Positions 7,919 through 17,387 are shown, counted from the stretch's first letter. The stretch: DNA of 64,000 bases from an uncultured Coriobacteriales bacterium (GCA_902464015.1 CABQHM010000007.1:1-64000), one strand, 5' to 3'. Translations and numbers: made by a program. The notes: a model not told the origin generated them from the letters alone.

Positions 7919-9745
7919 ATGATGAACACTATCTCTCGTCGTTCCATGATCTGCGGTGCTGCCGGCATGGCCGCCTTGGCCGCCGCCGGTACCACTGCCG
8001 CTCTTGCCGATGTCGACCATAACCTCGAGGTTACCGACGGCAGTCCCATCGTGGGCGCTGTCGACCCCACCGGCATCGAGTGGGACTATGAGGCCGACAT
8101 CGTTATCGTCGGCGCGGGCGGCGCGGGTCTGCCCGCCGGTGTGCGTGCTCTGGACGAGGGCGTCTCCGTGCTCTTCGTTGACGCCAACTACGACTGCGGC
8201 GGTCGCTGCGCCCTGTCCGGCGGCAACCTGCACTCTGGCTGCGGCACCAAGATTCAGGAGAAGTACGGCATCGAGGACTCTGCCGACAAGTACTACGAGG
8301 ACCACACCACCCCCAAGTGCATCAACTCCATCTATGGCGACCGCAACGTGGTCCGCTCCGTTGCCGACCATATGGCAGAGGCCTACGAGTACATCCTGGA
8401 CAAGGGCGTGCTCGTGAAGGACGTCGAGCCCATGCACCTGCCCGACTATACCGAGGGCGGCGACCAGCCCGAGACCGTAGGCCGCTGGACCTACGCCGAC
8501 CAGACCACCGAGGACTGGGTCTCGTACGCCGACTACCTGTCGCCTTCCCAGGAGGGTGCTTACCAGGACCGCTGCGGTATCGCCGTCACTCGCCCGCTTG
8601 AGCGCACCGCTCGTGAGGCCGGTGCCCAGTTCCTGTTGAACTACCATATGGACAAGCTGTATCGCGAGGGCGTGCTCGAGGGTCGCGTGCTGGGTATCCA
8701 GGCCCATTATTCGCCCACCATCCTGCCTGGTGAGGATGAACCGCTTGCCCCGCTCAGCCCCTTCTCCGACGGCAATATCGAGGAGACAAAGGAGACGGTG
8801 AACGTTCGTGCCAACAAGGCCGTCATCATCGCTACGGGCGGCTCCACGGGCAACGTCTACTTCCGCACCATGATCGATGCCCGCCGCGGCGTTGAGTACG
8901 ACTGTACTTCAGGCGACCCCTTCTGCCCCAAGGATGCCTCGGGTGAGATTGCGGCCATGGCTATCGGCGCCTGCCTGGGCGACATCGCCAACCAGGTCAT
9001 CGGTGACTCCTTCCTCACCAAGGCGGCCATGATCGGCACGCAGTACACCGACTCCTTCGCCACCGTGCAGCCCACCTCGCCCCTCTTCAAGCTCTCCCGC
9101 GCCACGGGCCTGCGCGTCTATGACTGGTCGAACCTGTTGCAGGTGAACATGCTTGGCGAGCGTTTTGCCAACGAGGCTGATTCTTCCACCGATTGGAACG
9201 GCGCCGCGCTCGCCAGCGTACTGACTGTTGACCCCAACGACGGCGAGCTGCACCGCTACGGCGGTCCCCTCTGGACCATCTTCGACTCCAAGGCCGTTGA
9301 GCGTGAGGAGTGGGTCATTGATGACACGACCGTCGATCGTGAGGACGGCCGCTTCTTCGAGGCCGACACCCTTGAGGAGCTCGCCGAGAAGGTTGTGAAC
9401 AAGTACTACGAGCAGATCAAGATGGACCCCGAGACTCTCGTGGCCACCGTCAAGCGCTACAACGAGCTGGTGGACAAGGGGGTCGATGAGGATTTCGGCA
9501 AGGAGGGCATGACCGACAAGATCGAGACCGGTCCGTTCTACGCCGCTTGGTCCACGCCTGGCTTCCATGACTGCACCACGGGCCTGCGCGTGAACCGCAA
9601 GATGCAGGTCATGGACCTGTTCGGCCAGGTCATCCCCGGCCTGTACTGCGGCGGCGAGTCTTCGGGCGGCATGCGTATCCATGGCCTGGGCCGCGTCATC
9701 ACCACCGGCTATATTGCGGGTCTGTACGCCGCAACTGAGGAGTAA
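7919..9745 (+). CDS. Tat-exported FAD-dependent oxidoreductase, copy 2
   Basis: A 608-residue FAD-binding-2 family protein. SRRSM with an Ala-rich h-region forms a Tat signal cleaved near ALA-D (residue 30); GAGGAG at 65-70 binds FAD. Unlike its neighbour it keeps a histidine (FHDCTTGLRVN) in the HxTMGG position and an arginine in HGLGRVITTG, so it is closer to the classical fumarate or urocanate reductase layout, though again without FMN or haem domains. It starts 101 bp after copy 1, with AGAAGGGA serving either of two adjacent ATGs (7919 or 7922). The pair may be an operon under the upstream LuxR; a terminator follows at 9801. Confidence 0.85.
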   Translation: MMNTISRRSMICGAAGMAALAAAGTTAALADVDHNLEVTDGSPIVGAVDPTGIEWDYEADIVIVGAGGAGLPAGVRALDEGVSVLFVDANYDCGGRCALSGGNLHSGCGTKIQEKYGIEDSADKYYEDHTTPKCINSIYGDRNVVRSVADHMAEAYEYILDKGVLVKDVEPMHLPDYTEGGDQPETVGRWTYADQTTEDWVSYADYLSPSQEGAYQDRCGIAVTRPLERTAREAGAQFLLNYHMDKLYREGVLEGRVLGIQAHYSPTILPGEDEPLAPLSPFSDGNIEETKETVNVRANKAVIIATGGSTGNVYFRTMIDARRGVEYDCTSGDPFCPKDASGEIAAMAIGACLGDIANQVIGDSFLTKAAMIGTQYTDSFATVQPTSPLFKLSRATGLRVYDWSNLLQVNMLGERFANEADSSTDWNGAALASVLTVDPNDGELHRYGGPLWTIFDSKAVEREEWVIDDTTVDREDGRFFEADTLEELAEKVVNKYYEQIKMDPETLVATVKRYNELVDKGVDEDFGKEGMTDKIETGPFYAAWSTPGFHDCTTGLRVNRKMQVMDLFGQVIPGLYCGGESSGGMRIHGLGRVITTGYIAGLYAATEE

Positions 9746-9800
9746 GGCAGAGCCTCGGCAGGCGCTGCGCCCCCGTGTACCAGAGAACCTGATGCTCGTG

Positions 9801-9832
9801 AGCCCCGTCGCATTCGTGCGGCGGGGCTTTTT
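9801..9832 (+). terminator. Terminator after the flavoprotein pair (copy 2 of the duplicated terminator)
   Basis: Same stem, loop and T5 as at 4353-4384; identity extends over 38 bases, then a one-base insertion and a further TTGGGT match. Confidence 0.85.
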
Positions 9833-9934
9833 GGTGGCCTTGGGTCGGTGACTGCGCCAAAAAGTTGCGCCCACGGCACCCGGGCGACACCTTTTGCCCA
9901 GCTTCTTGCCGTTGCGTTGCAAATGCAATCGACC

Positions 9935-9944
9935 TTGGTACACG
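9935..9944 (-). promoter_or_regulatory. Possible single half-site of the GTACCAA-type operator
   Basis: Read on the minus strand this is CGTGTACCAA, identical over ten bases to part of the phased repeat upstream of mop (25895-25904). It lies 83 bp upstream of the FecCD permease. A phased partner copy is not present, so this may be chance. Confidence 0.25.
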
Positions 9945-10027
9945 CCACACACATAATCACGTGTTGCTTGCGCGCCTGCCTGGCGCGTTTTTGTCAGGGA
10001 CCGAAACACCACCAGGGGAGGGTGCAG

Positions 10028-11074
10028 ATGTCGTGCAACAGTGATTGCAGGCGTGTCCGCTGGTCTGACGGGCGGGAAAACGTCGTCATCGCTGTCATGG
10101 CCGTGCTTGTGGTTGTGCTTGCCGGTGTGTCGCTGCTCTTGGGCCGCTTTCCCATCAGCCCGGCTGAGGCGCTCGCCATGTTGGGCAACCAAGTGGCGCC
10201 CGACCTCATCGAGCCAACCTGGACCAATCAACAGGCCTCCATCTTCTTCAACGTTCGCTTGCCCCGCATCGTGCTTGCCCTCTTGATCGGCTGCTGCCTG
10301 GCGAGTGCGGGCGCGGCGTTCCAGGGAACGTTCCAGAACCCCCTGGTTTCCCCCGACCTGCTCGGCGCCTCGCAGGGTGCGGCCTTGGGAGCGGCAATCG
10401 CCATCCTCATGGGCCTGTCTTCGATCCAGATCTCGATGTGGGCGTTCGTGTTCTCGCTCATTACGGTCGGCCTCGTGGTGTTCATCTCCATGCATGCGCG
10501 CGGCAATCCCATCACCGTCGTCATCCTGGCCGGTGTCATGGTGAGCTCGCTGTTTTCGGCCGGCGTGTCCTACACCAAGCTCGTCGCCGACCCCAACGAC
10601 ACGCTTCCTGCCATCACCTACTGGCTCATGGGCAGCCTTACCGGCGCCAAGTTTGCCGACATCAAGCTTGCCATCGTGCCCATGACCATCGGCCTCGTGG
10701 TGCTGTTTGCCCTGCGCTGGCGCATCAACATCCTCACCATGGGCGACGACGAGGCCGCCACGATGGGCGTGAACGCCCGCCTCGTGCGTCTGCTCGTCAT
10801 GGTTGCCGCGACTCTCGTGACCGCCTCGAGCGTTGCAATCTCGGGCATGATCGGCTGGGTCGGCCTTGTCATCCCGCACCTGTGCCGCATGCTCGTGGGC
10901 TGCGACTACCGCAAGCTCCTGCCGGCCTCGATGGTCATGGGCGCAGGCTTCTTGCTGCTTGTCGACGACGTCGCCCGTGTCGCCACCACGATGGAGATTC
11001 CCATCGGCATCCTCACCGCCTTTGTGGGCGCGCCCTTCTTCCTCTACCTCATCACGAAGGGAAGGAGGATCTAA
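10028..11074 (+). CDS. FecCD-family ABC importer permease
   Basis: A 348-residue polytopic permease of the BtuC/FecCD/MolB type that moves a metal chelate, cobalamin, haem or oxyanion inward. The segment RLPRIVLALLIGCCLASAGA and the motif QGTFQNPLVSPDLLGASQGA are family hallmarks, as is GLVIPHLCRMLVG near the C-terminus. ATG 10028 was chosen because GGGGAGGG lies just upstream and membrane segment 1 follows; the longer open frame has no such features. Its stop overlaps the ATG of the ATPase (TAATG). The next genes complete a full importer. The substrate is not determined by the sequence. Confidence 0.9.
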   Translation: MSCNSDCRRVRWSDGRENVVIAVMAVLVVVLAGVSLLLGRFPISPAEALAMLGNQVAPDLIEPTWTNQQASIFFNVRLPRIVLALLIGCCLASAGAAFQGTFQNPLVSPDLLGASQGAALGAAIAILMGLSSIQISMWAFVFSLITVGLVVFISMHARGNPITVVILAGVMVSSLFSAGVSYTKLVADPNDTLPAITYWLMGSLTGAKFADIKLAIVPMTIGLVVLFALRWRINILTMGDDEAATMGVNARLVRLLVMVAATLVTASSVAISGMIGWVGLVIPHLCRMLVGCDYRKLLPASMVMGAGFLLLVDDVARVATTMEIPIGILTAFVGAPFFLYLITKGRRI

Positions 11075-11868
11075 TGCCTATCGAGATCGAGCATCTGAGC
11101 TTTTCCTACGGTGCGCGCGAGATTCTGCACGACATCAGCCTCACCATCCCCGACCGCACGCTTGTCAACGTGCTGGGTCCCAACGGCGTGGGAAAGTCGA
11201 CGCTTTTCCGCTGCATCCTGTGCCTCAACGCCAACTACACCGGAAAGATCTTGGTCGACGGGCGCGACCTGCGGAAGATGTCCATCCGCGAGCGTGCCAA
11301 GCTCATCTCCTACATCCCGCAGTCGCATTCGAGCGTCTACAACTACGAGGTCATCGACGTCGTGCTCATGAGTACGGGAACCGACCTGGGTCTTTTCAAC
11401 AACCCGCGCAAGACCCACAAGGACCGCGCGATGGAGGCACTCGACAAAATCGGCATCGCCCATCTGGCGCATCGCCCCTATACCGAGATCTCGGGCGGCG
11501 AGCAGCAGATGACGCTCATTGCCCGAGCCCTGGCGCAAGACGCGAAGACCATCGTGATGGACGAGCCCACGAGCGCCCTCGACTACGGCAACACCGTGCG
11601 CGTGCTGTCGTGCGTGCGACAGCTTGCCCGCGAGGGCCTCTCCATCATCCAGTCAACCCACCAGCCTGACCAGGCGTTTCTCTATGCCGACAAGACGCTT
11701 GTCATCTACGACGGCCGCGTGAAGGCATATGGCGATCCCAAGGACGTGGTCACGGCCGGGCTCATCTCCGACATCTACGGCGTCGACGTCGAGATCAACT
11801 CGCTCTACGACGACCGCGTGCGCGTGTGCGTGCCGACGCGCGAGATCGAGAAGAAGCCTGTGTGCTGA
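11074..11868 (+). CDS. ABC importer ATP-binding protein (FepC/BtuD type)
   Basis: The 264-residue ATPase powers the FecCD permease. Walker A is GPNGVGKST, the Q-loop is in YIPQSHS, the signature is ISGGEQQM, Walker B is TIVMDEPTSALD and the switch histidine is in STHQPD, so all catalytic elements are present. Translation starts within the permease stop codon (TAATG), with GGAGGAT upstream, consistent with coupled translation in an operon. Confidence 0.92.
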   Translation: MPIEIEHLSFSYGAREILHDISLTIPDRTLVNVLGPNGVGKSTLFRCILCLNANYTGKILVDGRDLRKMSIRERAKLISYIPQSHSSVYNYEVIDVVLMSTGTDLGLFNNPRKTHKDRAMEALDKIGIAHLAHRPYTEISGGEQQMTLIARALAQDAKTIVMDEPTSALDYGNTVRVLSCVRQLAREGLSIIQSTHQPDQAFLYADKTLVIYDGRVKAYGDPKDVVTAGLISDIYGVDVEINSLYDDRVRVCVPTREIEKKPVC

Positions 11869-11955
11869 CACCTTTGTTGCTCTGCCCGCCCACACCTTTG
11901 TGCCGGCGGTTTTAGGGGGCCTTCGGGCCCATGGGTTTGAGAGAAAGGAATGCGG

Positions 11956-13077
11956 ATGGTAAAGAACGCAAGTCGCCGCACGTTCGTCGTGGCCCTGTGC
12001 TCGGCTGCCTTGGCATGCGGCCTGGCCGTTGCGCCTCTGGCTTTTGCCGACACGGCAGCTACGGGCGACAAGGCGGGTGCCGCTCAGACCGGTGAGACGC
12101 GCGAGTTCACCGACTCTCTGGGTCGCACCGTCGAGATCCCGGCTGAGATCACGGCCATCGCGCCCTCGGGCTACCTGCCTCAGCAGGTGCTCCTGACGGT
12201 CGCCCCTGAGAAGATGGTCTGTCTGGCCAGCTCCCTCACCGACTCGCAGGCTCACTTCTTCGGCGAGCAGTACGCGGGCCTCGAGGAGGTCGGCGCCATC
12301 TTCGGTGCCAAGGGCGACTTCAACCGCGAGGCCGTCGCTGCTTCCGGTGCCCAGATCGTCATCGACGTAGGCGACACCAAGAAGGGCATGGCCGAGGACC
12401 TCGACGCCCTTCAGGAGCAGCTCGGCATCCCCTGCGTCCACATCTCCAGCAACCTTGCCACCTACGGCGACTGCTACCGTACCCTGGGCGAGCTGCTCGG
12501 CGTTGAGGAGCGCGCCAACGAGATCGCCGATTACTGCGACGCCGCCTACAAGGAAATCTCCGACGTCATGGAGACCATCCCGGTCGAGGACCGCGTCGAC
12601 GTGCTGTACCTCACCGGTGAGGACGGCCTGTCCTGCCTGGCCAATGGCTCCTATCAGGCCAACGTCATCGACATGGTTTCCGACAACATCGCCGTGGTCG
12701 ACGACCCCTCCGGCAAGTCCAACCAGACGAGCATGGAGCAGATCGTCAGCTGGGACCCCGAGTTCATCATCTTCGCCCCGAAGAGCGCCTATGACCTCGC
12801 CGGCACCGACGCCACCTGGCAGACGCTGACCGCCATCGAGGGCGGCAACTACTGCGAGGTTCCCAGCGAGCCTTTCAACTGGCTCAACGGACCGCCTTCC
12901 GTCAACCAGGTCCTGGGCATGCAGTGGCTGCCCCGCGTGCTGTACGCCGACAAGTTTGACGACGACATGTACGAGACCGTCGCTGCGTACTACAAGACCA
13001 TGTACCAGTACGACCTGTCTGAGGACGAGTTCAACGAGATCACCGCTCGCGCCGTCCCCGTGGTCGACCAGAAGTAG
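11956..13077 (+). CDS. Substrate-binding protein of the FecCD-type ABC importer
   Basis: A 373-residue periplasmic-binding-protein of the BtuF/FhuD/MolA fold, exported by an N-terminal signal (cleavage near AFA-DT). The mature part begins with the family phrase REFTDSLGRTVEIP. The signal contains SRRTF, a Tat-like pair, and ALAC, which is a poor lipobox; a clear lipid anchor is not visible, which is odd for a monoderm binding protein. ATG 11956 is preferred over 11950 because AAGGA at 11945-11949 abuts the first ATG and is correctly spaced for the second. Candidate substrates are cobalamin, haem, a siderophore or molybdate/tungstate (MolA-like); proximity to a molybdoenzyme operon makes the last attractive but unproven. 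Confidence 0.87.
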   Translation: MVKNASRRTFVVALCSAALACGLAVAPLAFADTAATGDKAGAAQTGETREFTDSLGRTVEIPAEITAIAPSGYLPQQVLLTVAPEKMVCLASSLTDSQAHFFGEQYAGLEEVGAIFGAKGDFNREAVAASGAQIVIDVGDTKKGMAEDLDALQEQLGIPCVHISSNLATYGDCYRTLGELLGVEERANEIADYCDAAYKEISDVMETIPVEDRVDVLYLTGEDGLSCLANGSYQANVIDMVSDNIAVVDDPSGKSNQTSMEQIVSWDPEFIIFAPKSAYDLAGTDATWQTLTAIEGGNYCEVPSEPFNWLNGPPSVNQVLGMQWLPRVLYADKFDDDMYETVAAYYKTMYQYDLSEDEFNEITARAVPVVDQK

Positions 13078-13111
13078 TTTCTAAGCAAGCTTCTTCTATA
13101 GGCTCTACCAA

Positions 13112-13154
13112 GAACCGCTGTCCGTGCCTCAAGGGGCATGGGCGGCGGTTTTTT
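13112..13154 (+). terminator. Terminator of the ABC importer operon
   Basis: An AACCGC...GCGGTT hairpin with a TCAA-type loop is followed by T6. Confidence 0.75.
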
Positions 13155-13314
13155 GCAATCTTGGAAAGAAATTCCAGCTCAACGCCTACACAACAATGCA
13201 TTAGAGCGTCATAGAGCTTCATTCGAAGCCGCCGAGGGGCAAAAATCTGGAATCAGAAGCGATGAGATCGCAGGCGCCGAGGGGTCGGCGCAAAAGGGAC
13301 AAAGGGGAGCGACG

Positions 13315-14466
13315 ATGGACGATCAGACGATGCTTGCGGCGATTGACGATACGGCTGCCGAGCTTGATATGAACGACGCTTCTCTTGACTCTGCGCCCGC
13401 TGTGGACGAGTCAGTCGAGACTACTGACACCGTTGAGGAAACCCCCGAAGAGGCTGCTGCCCGCGAGGCCGCCGAGCTTGCCGAGAAGCGGGAGCGCGAG
13501 GCCCGCGAGGCCGCAGAGCGTGCGGCTGCCGACGAGGCTGCCCGCGAGGAGCGTGCCCGGACGGCTGTCGAGAAGCTCTCGAAGGGCGCCGGCTGGGCCG
13601 CGCAGGCGGGCGTCTACTACGACGCGTCCCATGGCGCGGTCAAGGCAACGAGCGTGTCTGCGGCAAAGCAGGCCGCCCGCCCCGCCGATGACGAAGACTC
13701 CGCCATCGACGAGCTGACCGAAGACGAGCTTGTCGCCGACCTCACCGACGTGGCGCGCGAGGGCGACTCCCTCGACGACATCCAGGCCAGCGAGGCCGAC
13801 GCTGGCTACATCGACCCTGTCGTCTTCGGCCGCATGGTCGCCAAGGTCACCGAGGCCGTGACGCGCAGCCCCCTGCAGCGCGAGCTGTTCTACAAGGTGC
13901 TTTCGTTCTGCCAGGAGTCCAAGCCCCTGCGCGAGATCGAGCAGATGGTCATGGCGCTGCCGGACTTCGAGCGCACCTCGGCCAACGCCTATCACTTCAT
14001 CGCCGTCATGGAAAACGCCGGCGGCTTGGAGCGTTTCGAGCTTGACGACGAAGGCGATGTCGTGGATGACGCCCGTAAGGCCGGGCTCACCGAGGACGAG
14101 ATCGACGACCTCGTGGCCGAGTACGCGTTCATGACCACGCCCGCCGGGCAGGCCGTGGTGGAGCAGCACACGCCTCGCGCGCGCATCATCGAGCTTCTGG
14201 GCCTTGTGCCCGAGCGTCGCGACACCTACATCGAGCTCATGGAGTTCCTGGCCGAGGAGCCTCGCACCTACAACGAGGTCACGCAGTTGCTCGACGGTCG
14301 CGACGTGCTCTGGCACCTGGACTCCAAGGGCAATCCTGAGCGTATGCAGCCCAGCGTCTTCTTGGACAAGCTGCATGACGCCGCCGCCATCGAGTGGCGC
14401 CAAGGTTGGCAACTTAGCGAGGAGGGTCGCACCTACCTCGATGAGTTGAAGAGCGTCCAAAACTAG
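13315..14466 (+). CDS. Hypothetical protein upstream of molybdoenzyme operon, possible winged-helix repeats
   Basis: I do not recognise this 383-residue protein. Residues about 1-115 are acidic and Ala/Glu/Arg-rich, probably a coiled coil. From about residue 180 (SPLQRELFYKVLSFCQESKP) onward it reads like two tandem winged-helix-type units, the second around RDTYIELMEFLAEEPRTYNE ending WQLSEEGRTYLDEL. It has no signal peptide and no Cys motif. Start 13315 follows AAAGGGGAG. Only 47 bp separate it from the molybdopterin subunit, so it is probably co-transcribed and could regulate or assist that enzyme; this is inference from position. Confidence 0.7.
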   Translation: MDDQTMLAAIDDTAAELDMNDASLDSAPAVDESVETTDTVEETPEEAAAREAAELAEKREREAREAAERAAADEAAREERARTAVEKLSKGAGWAAQAGVYYDASHGAVKATSVSAAKQAARPADDEDSAIDELTEDELVADLTDVAREGDSLDDIQASEADAGYIDPVVFGRMVAKVTEAVTRSPLQRELFYKVLSFCQESKPLREIEQMVMALPDFERTSANAYHFIAVMENAGGLERFELDDEGDVVDDARKAGLTEDEIDDLVAEYAFMTTPAGQAVVEQHTPRARIIELLGLVPERRDTYIELMEFLAEEPRTYNEVTQLLDGRDVLWHLDSKGNPERMQPSVFLDKLHDAAAIEWRQGWQLSEEGRTYLDELKSVQN

Positions 14467-14513
14467 GCGCTCTTCCGTATACGTACGTAAAAGCAAGGGA
14501 GAGGGAGGAAAGC

Positions 14514-17387
14514 ATGGCAGCAAACACCAACGTCACACGCCGCAGCTTTGTCAAGGCAGCAGCGCTTGCCGGCGCGGCGGTGGCCATCGGCACCCAGATG
14601 AGCGGTTCTCTCGTCGAGGCGCCTGCGGCATACGCTGACGAGGCTGACGACGTCAAGAAGGTCTACACCTCTTGTCACGGCTGCATCCAGATGTGCCCGG
14701 CTATCGCCACCATCGAGAACGGCGTGGTCACCAAGCTCGAGGGTGACGACCGCGCCCCCGTGTCTAAGGGCTCTCTGTGCATCAAGGGCCTCAACCAGCT
14801 GCACACCATGTACAGCCCGCGTCGTATCCTGCACCCGCTGAAGCGCGTCGGCGAGCGCGGCACGACCGACTTCGAGGTCATCTCCTGGGACGAGGCTATC
14901 GAGCTTGCGGCCACCCAGATTAAGGATGCCATCGACCAGTACGGCAACTACGCCTTCTTCTCCTCCGTTGGCGGCGGCGGCGCTTACTCGTTCATGGAGG
15001 CCATGACGCTTCCCATGGCGTTCGGCTCCCCCACCGTCTTTGAGCCTGGCTGCGCCCAGTGCTACCTGCCCCGTTGGTCTCTGTCGAAGCTCTTCTACGG
15101 CGGCGACGACCAGTCCATCGCAGACAACGCCGTCCAGGAGATTTTCCGCGACGAGGAGAACAACAAGACCGAGCTCGTCGTGGTTTGGGGCGCCCAGCCC
15201 TCCGTCTCCGAGACCGCTGAGTCCGGCCGCGGCATGGCCGAGCTGCGCGCTCGTGGCGTCAAGACCATCGTCGTCGACCCGAACTTCTCGCCCGACGCCG
15301 CCAAGGCCGACGTGTGGCTCCCCGTTCGCCCCGAGACCGACACGGGCGTGCTGCTGTCCTGGTACCGCTACATCTTCGAGAACAAGCTCTACGACGAAGA
15401 GTTCACCAAGTATTGGACGAACCTGCCCTTCCTGATCGACCCCGACACCAAGCTTCCCGTCAAGGCTCAGGAGCTTTTCCCCGACTTCCAGCAGACCACG
15501 CCCGAGAACACCCCGGCGTACGTGTGCTACGACCTCAAGACCGGCGCCGTCGCTCCCTTCGAGTACAGCGCTCCTGCCGACTCCGCCGTTGACCCCGAGA
15601 TCTTCTGGGAGGGCGAGTACGAGGGCAAGACCTACAAGACCGCCGGCCAGATCTACAAGGATCAGGCCGAGCCCTGGACCTTCGAGCACACCGAGGAAGT
15701 CACCTGGGTTCCCGCCGACCTCAACGAGAAGGCCGTCAAGATGTACGCCGAGAACTGGGGCGGCATTGCCAACGGCGTCGCGGCTGACATGAGCGAGTCC
15801 GCCTCCCAGGTGCCCCTGGGCTGCATGGGTCTGGACGCCATCATGGGCCGCATCAACAAGCCCGGCGTCACCATGACGCAGAAGGGCGGCGGCTACTTCG
15901 CCACCATGACCGATACCGGTGAGACCGTCAACACGCGCCCGGTCACCTACAACAACGGCTTTAGCGGCATGTTCTCCGACATGTACGGCGTGGGTGCCGT
16001 CATCGGTATGTCCGACGCTGAGAACGAGGAGCGCATCAAGGCTCTGGGCGAGGCCATGCCCGACTCCCAGAAGACCCTCAACAAGCTGCTCCAGGACCGT
16101 CTGGGCATGAAGTACCACAAGGGCCTCTACGCTTGGTGCCACTCCCACATCCCCACGGTGCGCGAGGCCATCGCCACTGGCGAGCCCTTCAAGCCGCGCG
16201 TGTGGTTCGACATGTCGGGCAACAAGCTCGCGATGCTGGGCAACGCCAAGAGCTGGTACGACGTCTTCCCCGAGGTGGACTTCATCATCGGCCAGTACCC
16301 GATGCTGACCTCCTTCCACATCGAGGCCGCCGACCTGGTCTTCCCGCTGCGCGAGTGGCTCGAGGAGCCCATGGTCAACATGACCCAGCTCGACACCCAG
16401 TGGCTGCAGAACGAGTGCACCCACATCGGCGAGACCGTCTCCCACTCCATTCCTGCCGCACAGGTTATCAAGAAGTGCCAGGAGCTGTGGGGCGGCTCCA
16501 TCCCCGGCGGCCTCGAGCTCGCTCCCGGTGTCTCCGCCTACCTGGGCAACGCCACCGAGCAGGAGGTCAAGGACTCCGTCGCACAGACCCTGGGCGCTGC
16601 TGACTGGGATACCCTCCAGGGTGACGTCGATGCCTATGTGCCTTGCGTGACGCCCGACTACTTCAACTACCTGCAGCATGAGCAGCTCTGCGACGACGGC
16701 CTGCCTTCGGGCTTCGCCACCGAGTCGCGCAAGGTCGAGGTCTACTGCCAGATTCTTCTGCGCATGGCCCGCAACGGCTACCCGTTCTGCTACCCCGAGC
16801 CGCAGGAGGCCTGCGACGACTACAGCCCGATCTGCGAGTTCATCGAGCCTGCCGAGTCGCCTATCAACGACGAGGCCAACGGTGAGGGCGGCCAGTACCC
16901 GTTCATCCTGACCTCCGGCCGCGTGCCGTACTTCCATCACGGCACCATGCGTCACGCTGCGTTCTCCCGCGAGCTCTATCCTGCGCCTCACGTGCGCATC
17001 AACCCGCGCTCCGCTGCCGACCTCGACATCGCCGACGGCGACTGGCTCAAGATCACGAGCCGCCGCGGTGAGATCGCCGGCATCGCCGAGCTCACCGAGG
17101 GCGTGGCCCCCGGCGTTGTCTGGATGGAGCGCTACTGGAACCCCGAGTGCTTCGACGAGTCCATTCCCGCAGAGCAGCGCTCCGCTGGCTGGCGCGAGAT
17201 GAACGTCAACGTGCTGACCAAGAACGACGCCCCGTTCAACGAGGTGTACGGCTCTTACACCAACCGCGGCTTCACCGTGCGCGTGGAGAAGGGCGACAAG
17301 CCTGCCAACGTTTGGATTGAGCCCGAGGAGTTCCAGCCCTTCATGCCCACGCTCCAGAGCGAGCCCAAGACTGAGGATGTGTTCTAA
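14514..17387 (+). CDS. Tat-exported molybdopterin oxidoreductase catalytic subunit (DMSO reductase superfamily)
   Basis: The 957-residue enzyme carries a bis-MGD molybdenum or tungsten site. A Tat signal (VTRRSFVK, residues 7-14) is followed by a [4Fe-4S] motif with Cys54, 57, 61 and 89. Cys180 and Cys183 (EPGCAQCYLP) lie in the region that usually supplies the metal ligand. The C-terminal phrase FHHGTMRHAAFSRELYP and HVRINP resembles the acetylene hydratase, pyrogallol transhydroxylase and catechol dehydroxylase branch rather than DMSO or nitrate reductases. In Eggerthellales that branch contains catechol dehydroxylases, so an aromatic hydroxyl acceptor is a reasonable guess. Start follows GGGAGAGGGAGGAA. 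The Fe-S subunit overlaps its stop by one base. Confidence 0.9.
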   Translation: MAANTNVTRRSFVKAAALAGAAVAIGTQMSGSLVEAPAAYADEADDVKKVYTSCHGCIQMCPAIATIENGVVTKLEGDDRAPVSKGSLCIKGLNQLHTMYSPRRILHPLKRVGERGTTDFEVISWDEAIELAATQIKDAIDQYGNYAFFSSVGGGGAYSFMEAMTLPMAFGSPTVFEPGCAQCYLPRWSLSKLFYGGDDQSIADNAVQEIFRDEENNKTELVVVWGAQPSVSETAESGRGMAELRARGVKTIVVDPNFSPDAAKADVWLPVRPETDTGVLLSWYRYIFENKLYDEEFTKYWTNLPFLIDPDTKLPVKAQELFPDFQQTTPENTPAYVCYDLKTGAVAPFEYSAPADSAVDPEIFWEGEYEGKTYKTAGQIYKDQAEPWTFEHTEEVTWVPADLNEKAVKMYAENWGGIANGVAADMSESASQVPLGCMGLDAIMGRINKPGVTMTQKGGGYFATMTDTGETVNTRPVTYNNGFSGMFSDMYGVGAVIGMSDAENEERIKALGEAMPDSQKTLNKLLQDRLGMKYHKGLYAWCHSHIPTVREAIATGEPFKPRVWFDMSGNKLAMLGNAKSWYDVFPEVDFIIGQYPMLTSFHIEAADLVFPLREWLEEPMVNMTQLDTQWLQNECTHIGETVSHSIPAAQVIKKCQELWGGSIPGGLELAPGVSAYLGNATEQEVKDSVAQTLGAADWDTLQGDVDAYVPCVTPDYFNYLQHEQLCDDGLPSGFATESRKVEVYCQILLRMARNGYPFCYPEPQEACDDYSPICEFIEPAESPINDEANGEGGQYPFILTSGRVPYFHHGTMRHAAFSRELYPAPHVRINPRSAADLDIADGDWLKITSRRGEIAGIAELTEGVAPGVVWMERYWNPECFDESIPAEQRSAGWREMNVNVLTKNDAPFNEVYGSYTNRGFTVRVEKGDKPANVWIEPEEFQPFMPTLQSEPKTEDVF

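Noticed and set aside
9846..10027. Cobalamin or other riboswitch upstream of the FecCD operon
   Set aside because: No B12-box-like core or consistent pairing could be traced by eye; only a TTGCAAATGCAA dyad and one operator-like half-site are visible.
14463..16991. Long minus-strand open frame opposite the molybdopterin subunit
   Set aside because: No ribosome binding site logic or recognisable protein; composition is that of an antisense frame in high-GC codon bias.
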